Part shown: piece after piece, positions 61,588 to 64,000 of the stretch | Position numbering within the stretch: position 1 is the first letter of the stretch | Layout of the letters: every line of letters begins with the position of its first letter | Source of the DNA: Teretinema zuelzerae | Lineage (GTDB): Bacteria; Spirochaetota; Spirochaetia; Treponematales; Treponemataceae | Assembly (NCBI RefSeq): GCF_021021555.1 | Contig: NZ_JAINWA010000003.1 | Coordinates: 124,001 to 188,000, forward strand | DNA length: 64,000 nt | Direction: 5' to 3' | The notes under the pieces: generated by a model | The model's input: only the letters and a program-made list of their open reading frames with translations | What the model was told of the DNA's origin: nothing | Databases searched by the model: none | Program-made: the position numbers and the translations under genes

Positions 61588-63924
61588 TCAACTTCCCGAA
61601 AGCGCGGCAAGAAGGGAGACCGCGGCGGACTTAACCTCCGCTCCGGTCGCAAGTACTCCGATGCACGACGGACATCCGGAATCGCAGCCGCAGGTGCGAG
61701 CCCGCTCGGAAGCCGCGGCGAATACCTCGGGAAGGCGCAAGGACAGAGCCTCGGACAGCCCAGACCCCCCGGGAGCCGAGTCGAACACGTAGAGCGCGGG
61801 GCAGCCGAAATGAGGATCGCGCACACGGGGGGCAAAGCCTATGTCGCGGCGGTCGCACAGCAGAAAGAACGGGGCTACTGAACGCAGAATCGAGCCGATG
61901 CCGGACAAGGCCTCTGCCCTTGCGGCTTCGTCGAGTTCTGCGTATCCCGGAGGATATAAAGGGCTGTCCGGGGCTTCGGGCATCAAAATGATCATGCCGC
62001 GCGTTTCATGCTCTTCCGCATCGAGAGCGATTTCTCCGAAACCGATGTTCTCGTGCGTATGAAATCGAATTTTCTTGAACTTGGACACCTGGGTCCGTAC
62101 TAACAGATCTCCGAGAATCACCTCGGATCCTTGCGGCGCAGGTTCGATGCGCTCGTCTTCCGACAAAACCTTGATGTCCGTTTTCACCACCGCATCGGTA
62201 TAGTAATTAACCTCGGTTTCCTCGACTTCGGCGCGCCGGTTCGGAATGTCGAGAGAAGTTACGACGTATTGGCGTCCCAGGTGGATGTAGATCGCCCGCG
62301 GAAAAAGCAGCTCGCGCGCTGAAGGCCGGTCCATTTCGCCGATCACCGCATTGCGGCCCTTCGTCATGTCCACTACGACGACATTGTCGGCAGTAGCGGA
62401 ACGGAGGCTGACCGCTTCCGCCGGATAGGAGCGGTCCGACCAGTGCCACCTGCCTCCGGTATGGCGGAGAATGCCGTCCTCCTGCAGATATTCAAGAATT
62501 TCAGTTGCGGCGGTTTCAGGGAAGCCGCCGCGTTCAAGCTCCGCATCGGTAAACGGCAGTTCGAAGGCCGCGCATTTGATATGGTCCGAAATAACGTAGG
62601 GATTATCGGGATCGAGCCAGGCGGTCTCCTGGGGGCGCGCAAAGAAATAATCAGGATGGTTCATAATGTATTGATCGAGCGGAGAAGCCGAAGCGATGAA
62701 TACGGCGACAGAGGCCCCCCGTCTCCTGCCTGCGCGGCCCGCCTGCTGCCAAAAGGAGGAGAACGAACCGGGAAAGCCTGCGACGACGGCCGCGTCGAGG
62801 CCTCCTATATCGATGCCCAGCTCAAGCGCGTTCGTGGACACGACGCCCTGAATATCGCCTTCGCGCAGTCCTTTTTCGATTTTTCGCCGTTCCAGCGGCA
62901 AGAGTCCGCCCCGGTACGGAACGACGGTGATGCCATGGTTCTGATTGAACACGTTCGCGAGCGAATCGTTGATGTAGGAGGCGATCACCTCTGTTTTCAC
63001 CCGCGAATGGGCGAACAGTATCGTCTTAATCCCTGCCTTCAGAAAGGACAGGGCCCAGCGCTGGCTTTCGTTCATGACGCTGCGCCTGATGCCCTGCACC
63101 GCGTCCACGAGCGGCGGATTGTACAGAATAACCGTTTTCTCTCCCGAGGGCGCGCCGTTTTTATCAATGAGATTGACCGGCGCTCCGATCAGTTTTTCCG
63201 CAAGCTCGCCGGGATTGCCGATCGTGGCGGAACACAGGATGAATACAGGCTCGGAGCCGTAGAATCGCGCGACACGCAACAGGCGTCTCAGCAGATTCGC
63301 CATGTGGCTGCCGAAAATACCCCGGTACATGTGCATTTCATCGATCACGATGAATTTGAGGTTGGAAAAAAAGCGGATCCATCTGGTGTGATTGGGCAGA
63401 ACTCCCGAATGGAGCATATCAGGATTCGATATGATGATGCGTCCCTTGTCCCGGGCGTCGTTTCTCAGCGACTGAGGAGTGTCTCCGTCGTAGATGCACA
63501 CTCGCAAGGGAATGCGGCTCCCTTCCAGGCCGCCGCCCCGCTCTACATTGCCGACCATTCCGTTGATTTCGTTCTGCTGATCCTGGCTCAGCGCCTTAGT
63601 CGGAAAAAGATAGAGGGCCCGGGCGTCCGGATTCTCGAGAAGGGTTTGCATGACGGGCAGGTTGTAGCAAAGCGTTTTTCCGGATGCAGTCGGCGTTACG
63701 ATGACTGTGTGCGATCCTCCGCGTACCGAGGCCCAGGATTCCCTTTGATGAGAGTACAGCTGCTTCATTCCCCGGTCGCGGCAAGACTCTTCAAGCCGGG
63801 GATCCAGATTTTCCGGAAAGGGAACCAGTATTCCGTCCTTCGCGGGAATCTTTTGAATGTTCCCGATGTAGGGAGCGAACGCGGGATCGGAGAGAATGCG
63901 GGAAAGAGAGTCCTCGGTAGTCAT
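61588..63924 (-). CDS. mrfA: MrfA-like DNA-repair helicase (YprA family, DUF1998)
   Basis: 778 residues. SF2 helicase: Q-motif region SHQRESW, Walker A TPTASGKTL, motif II DEMHMYRG, SATIGNP (III), HSRVKTEV (IV), TNALELGIDIGG (V), QQAGRAGRR (VI). The C-terminal DUF1998 zinc site has CGCDSGCPSC. Mitomycin C repair helicase in Bacillus. ATG 63,924 has no Shine-Dalgarno; a TGCTATACT box lies six bases upstream, suggesting a leaderless mRNA. A TTG at 63,948 is the alternative. Confidence 0.9.
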   Translation of the reverse strand: MTTEDSLSRILSDPAFAPYIGNIQKIPAKDGILVPFPENLDPRLEESCRDRGMKQLYSHQRESWASVRGGSHTVIVTPTASGKTLCYNLPVMQTLLENPDARALYLFPTKALSQDQQNEINGMVGNVERGGGLEGSRIPLRVCIYDGDTPQSLRNDARDKGRIIISNPDMLHSGVLPNHTRWIRFFSNLKFIVIDEMHMYRGIFGSHMANLLRRLLRVARFYGSEPVFILCSATIGNPGELAEKLIGAPVNLIDKNGAPSGEKTVILYNPPLVDAVQGIRRSVMNESQRWALSFLKAGIKTILFAHSRVKTEVIASYINDSLANVFNQNHGITVVPYRGGLLPLERRKIEKGLREGDIQGVVSTNALELGIDIGGLDAAVVAGFPGSFSSFWQQAGRAGRRRGASVAVFIASASPLDQYIMNHPDYFFARPQETAWLDPDNPYVISDHIKCAAFELPFTDAELERGGFPETAATEILEYLQEDGILRHTGGRWHWSDRSYPAEAVSLRSATADNVVVVDMTKGRNAVIGEMDRPSARELLFPRAIYIHLGRQYVVTSLDIPNRRAEVEETEVNYYTDAVVKTDIKVLSEDERIEPAPQGSEVILGDLLVRTQVSKFKKIRFHTHENIGFGEIALDAEEHETRGMIILMPEAPDSPLYPPGYAELDEAARAEALSGIGSILRSVAPFFLLCDRRDIGFAPRVRDPHFGCPALYVFDSAPGGSGLSEALSLRLPEVFAAASERARTCGCDSGCPSCIGVLATGAEVKSAAVSLLAALSGS

Positions 63925-63930
63925 GAGGGG

Positions 63931-63939
63931 AGTATAGCA
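63931..63939 (-). promoter_or_regulatory. Extended -10 promoter of mrfA (predicted leaderless)
   Basis: On the minus strand TGCTATACT; six bases (CCCCTC) then the ATG at 63,924. A weak TTCACT lies about 16 bases upstream. The remaining bases to 64,000 hold no recognisable gene. Confidence 0.42.
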
Positions 63940-64000
63940 CAGCGACAAAAAAAGTGAATATCTAAACCGGTTAAGCCGCTTTTTAAAGTGGCAGACCGCC

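Noticed and set aside
62443-63957. 504-residue forward open frame
   Set aside because: It is the antisense of mrfA, which has all helicase motifs; the forward translation shows no family motif and has shadow-type composition (Arg/Gly/His-rich).

Overview
This 64 kb window (about half G+C, with a strongly AT-rich stretch from roughly 15,000 to 20,700) looks like the chromosome of a spirochaete of the Treponema group. The evidence is a P83/100-antigen family gene, a hexokinase next to a PilZ gene and a HEAT-repeat secreted protein, flagellar rod genes flgF-flgG-flgJ, several small secreted proteins without clear relatives, and very compact gene packing with ATGA overlaps. No rRNA, CRISPR array, insertion sequence, integrase or phage gene was seen. 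One tRNA gene (Gly, anticodon TCC) is present. No gap longer than about 130 bases lacks a feature.

Layout. 1-9,500: housekeeping and cell-envelope genes (a truncated upstream gene, poly(A) polymerase/CCA-type nucleotidyltransferase, lysophospholipase-like hydrolase, RlmD/TrmA-type RNA methyltransferase, beta-propeller secreted protein, P83/100 protein, glycogen synthase, aminotransferase). 9,560-38,882: one large extracellular polysaccharide locus. It opens with a winged-helix regulator behind paired palindromes. Sugar-nucleotide genes follow: GDP-mannose, UDP-glucuronate and UDP-galacturonate. Next come a Wzi-like outer-membrane protein, a Wzm/Wzt ABC exporter, about ten glycosyltransferases or glycosyltransferase-like proteins, UDP-xylose synthase, a CDP-glycerol-type polymerase, a cytidylyltransferase-aminotransferase fusion, a GtrA flippase-like protein, a CDP-alcohol phosphotransferase-like protein, the priming polyprenyl-phosphate sugar transferase and an Omp85-like barrel. 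38,910-64,000, mostly on the minus strand: a hybrid histidine kinase, tRNA-Gly, mutY, a CMP-kinase-like protein, yicC, murC, folC (+), two pseudouridine synthases, a PLP-homeostasis protein, rsmA, a comEC-like gene, a HEAT protein, a PilZ gene split by a frameshift, hexokinase, flgJ/flgG/flgF, a decayed pabB-pabC gene (+), hrpB and the DNA-repair pair mrfB-mrfA.

How the genes fit together. Ugd makes UDP-glucuronate, which can go to UDP-galacturonate (the 11,262 epimerase) or UDP-xylose (the 21,642 decarboxylase). ManC supplies GDP-mannose. The chain is probably primed on undecaprenyl phosphate by the 35,980 transferase, extended by the glycosyltransferases, decorated with phospho-alcohols made through CDP intermediates, exported by Wzm/Wzt and handled at the outer membrane by the Wzi-like and Omp85-like proteins. 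Treponemes are generally considered to lack LPS, so a complete ABC-exporter glycan locus is the most notable system here.

Other points that stand out: a tRNA gene wrapped in a perfect 20-bp inverted repeat followed by a T-tract; murC and folC as divergent, apparently leaderless genes; a PilZ domain cut in two by a one-base shift in a G tract; a pabB core deletion; a MutY relative with no Fe-S cysteines and Glu at the catalytic Asp; and a CDP-alcohol transferase whose last motif Asp is Gly. All assignments come from reading motifs by eye; no database search was run.
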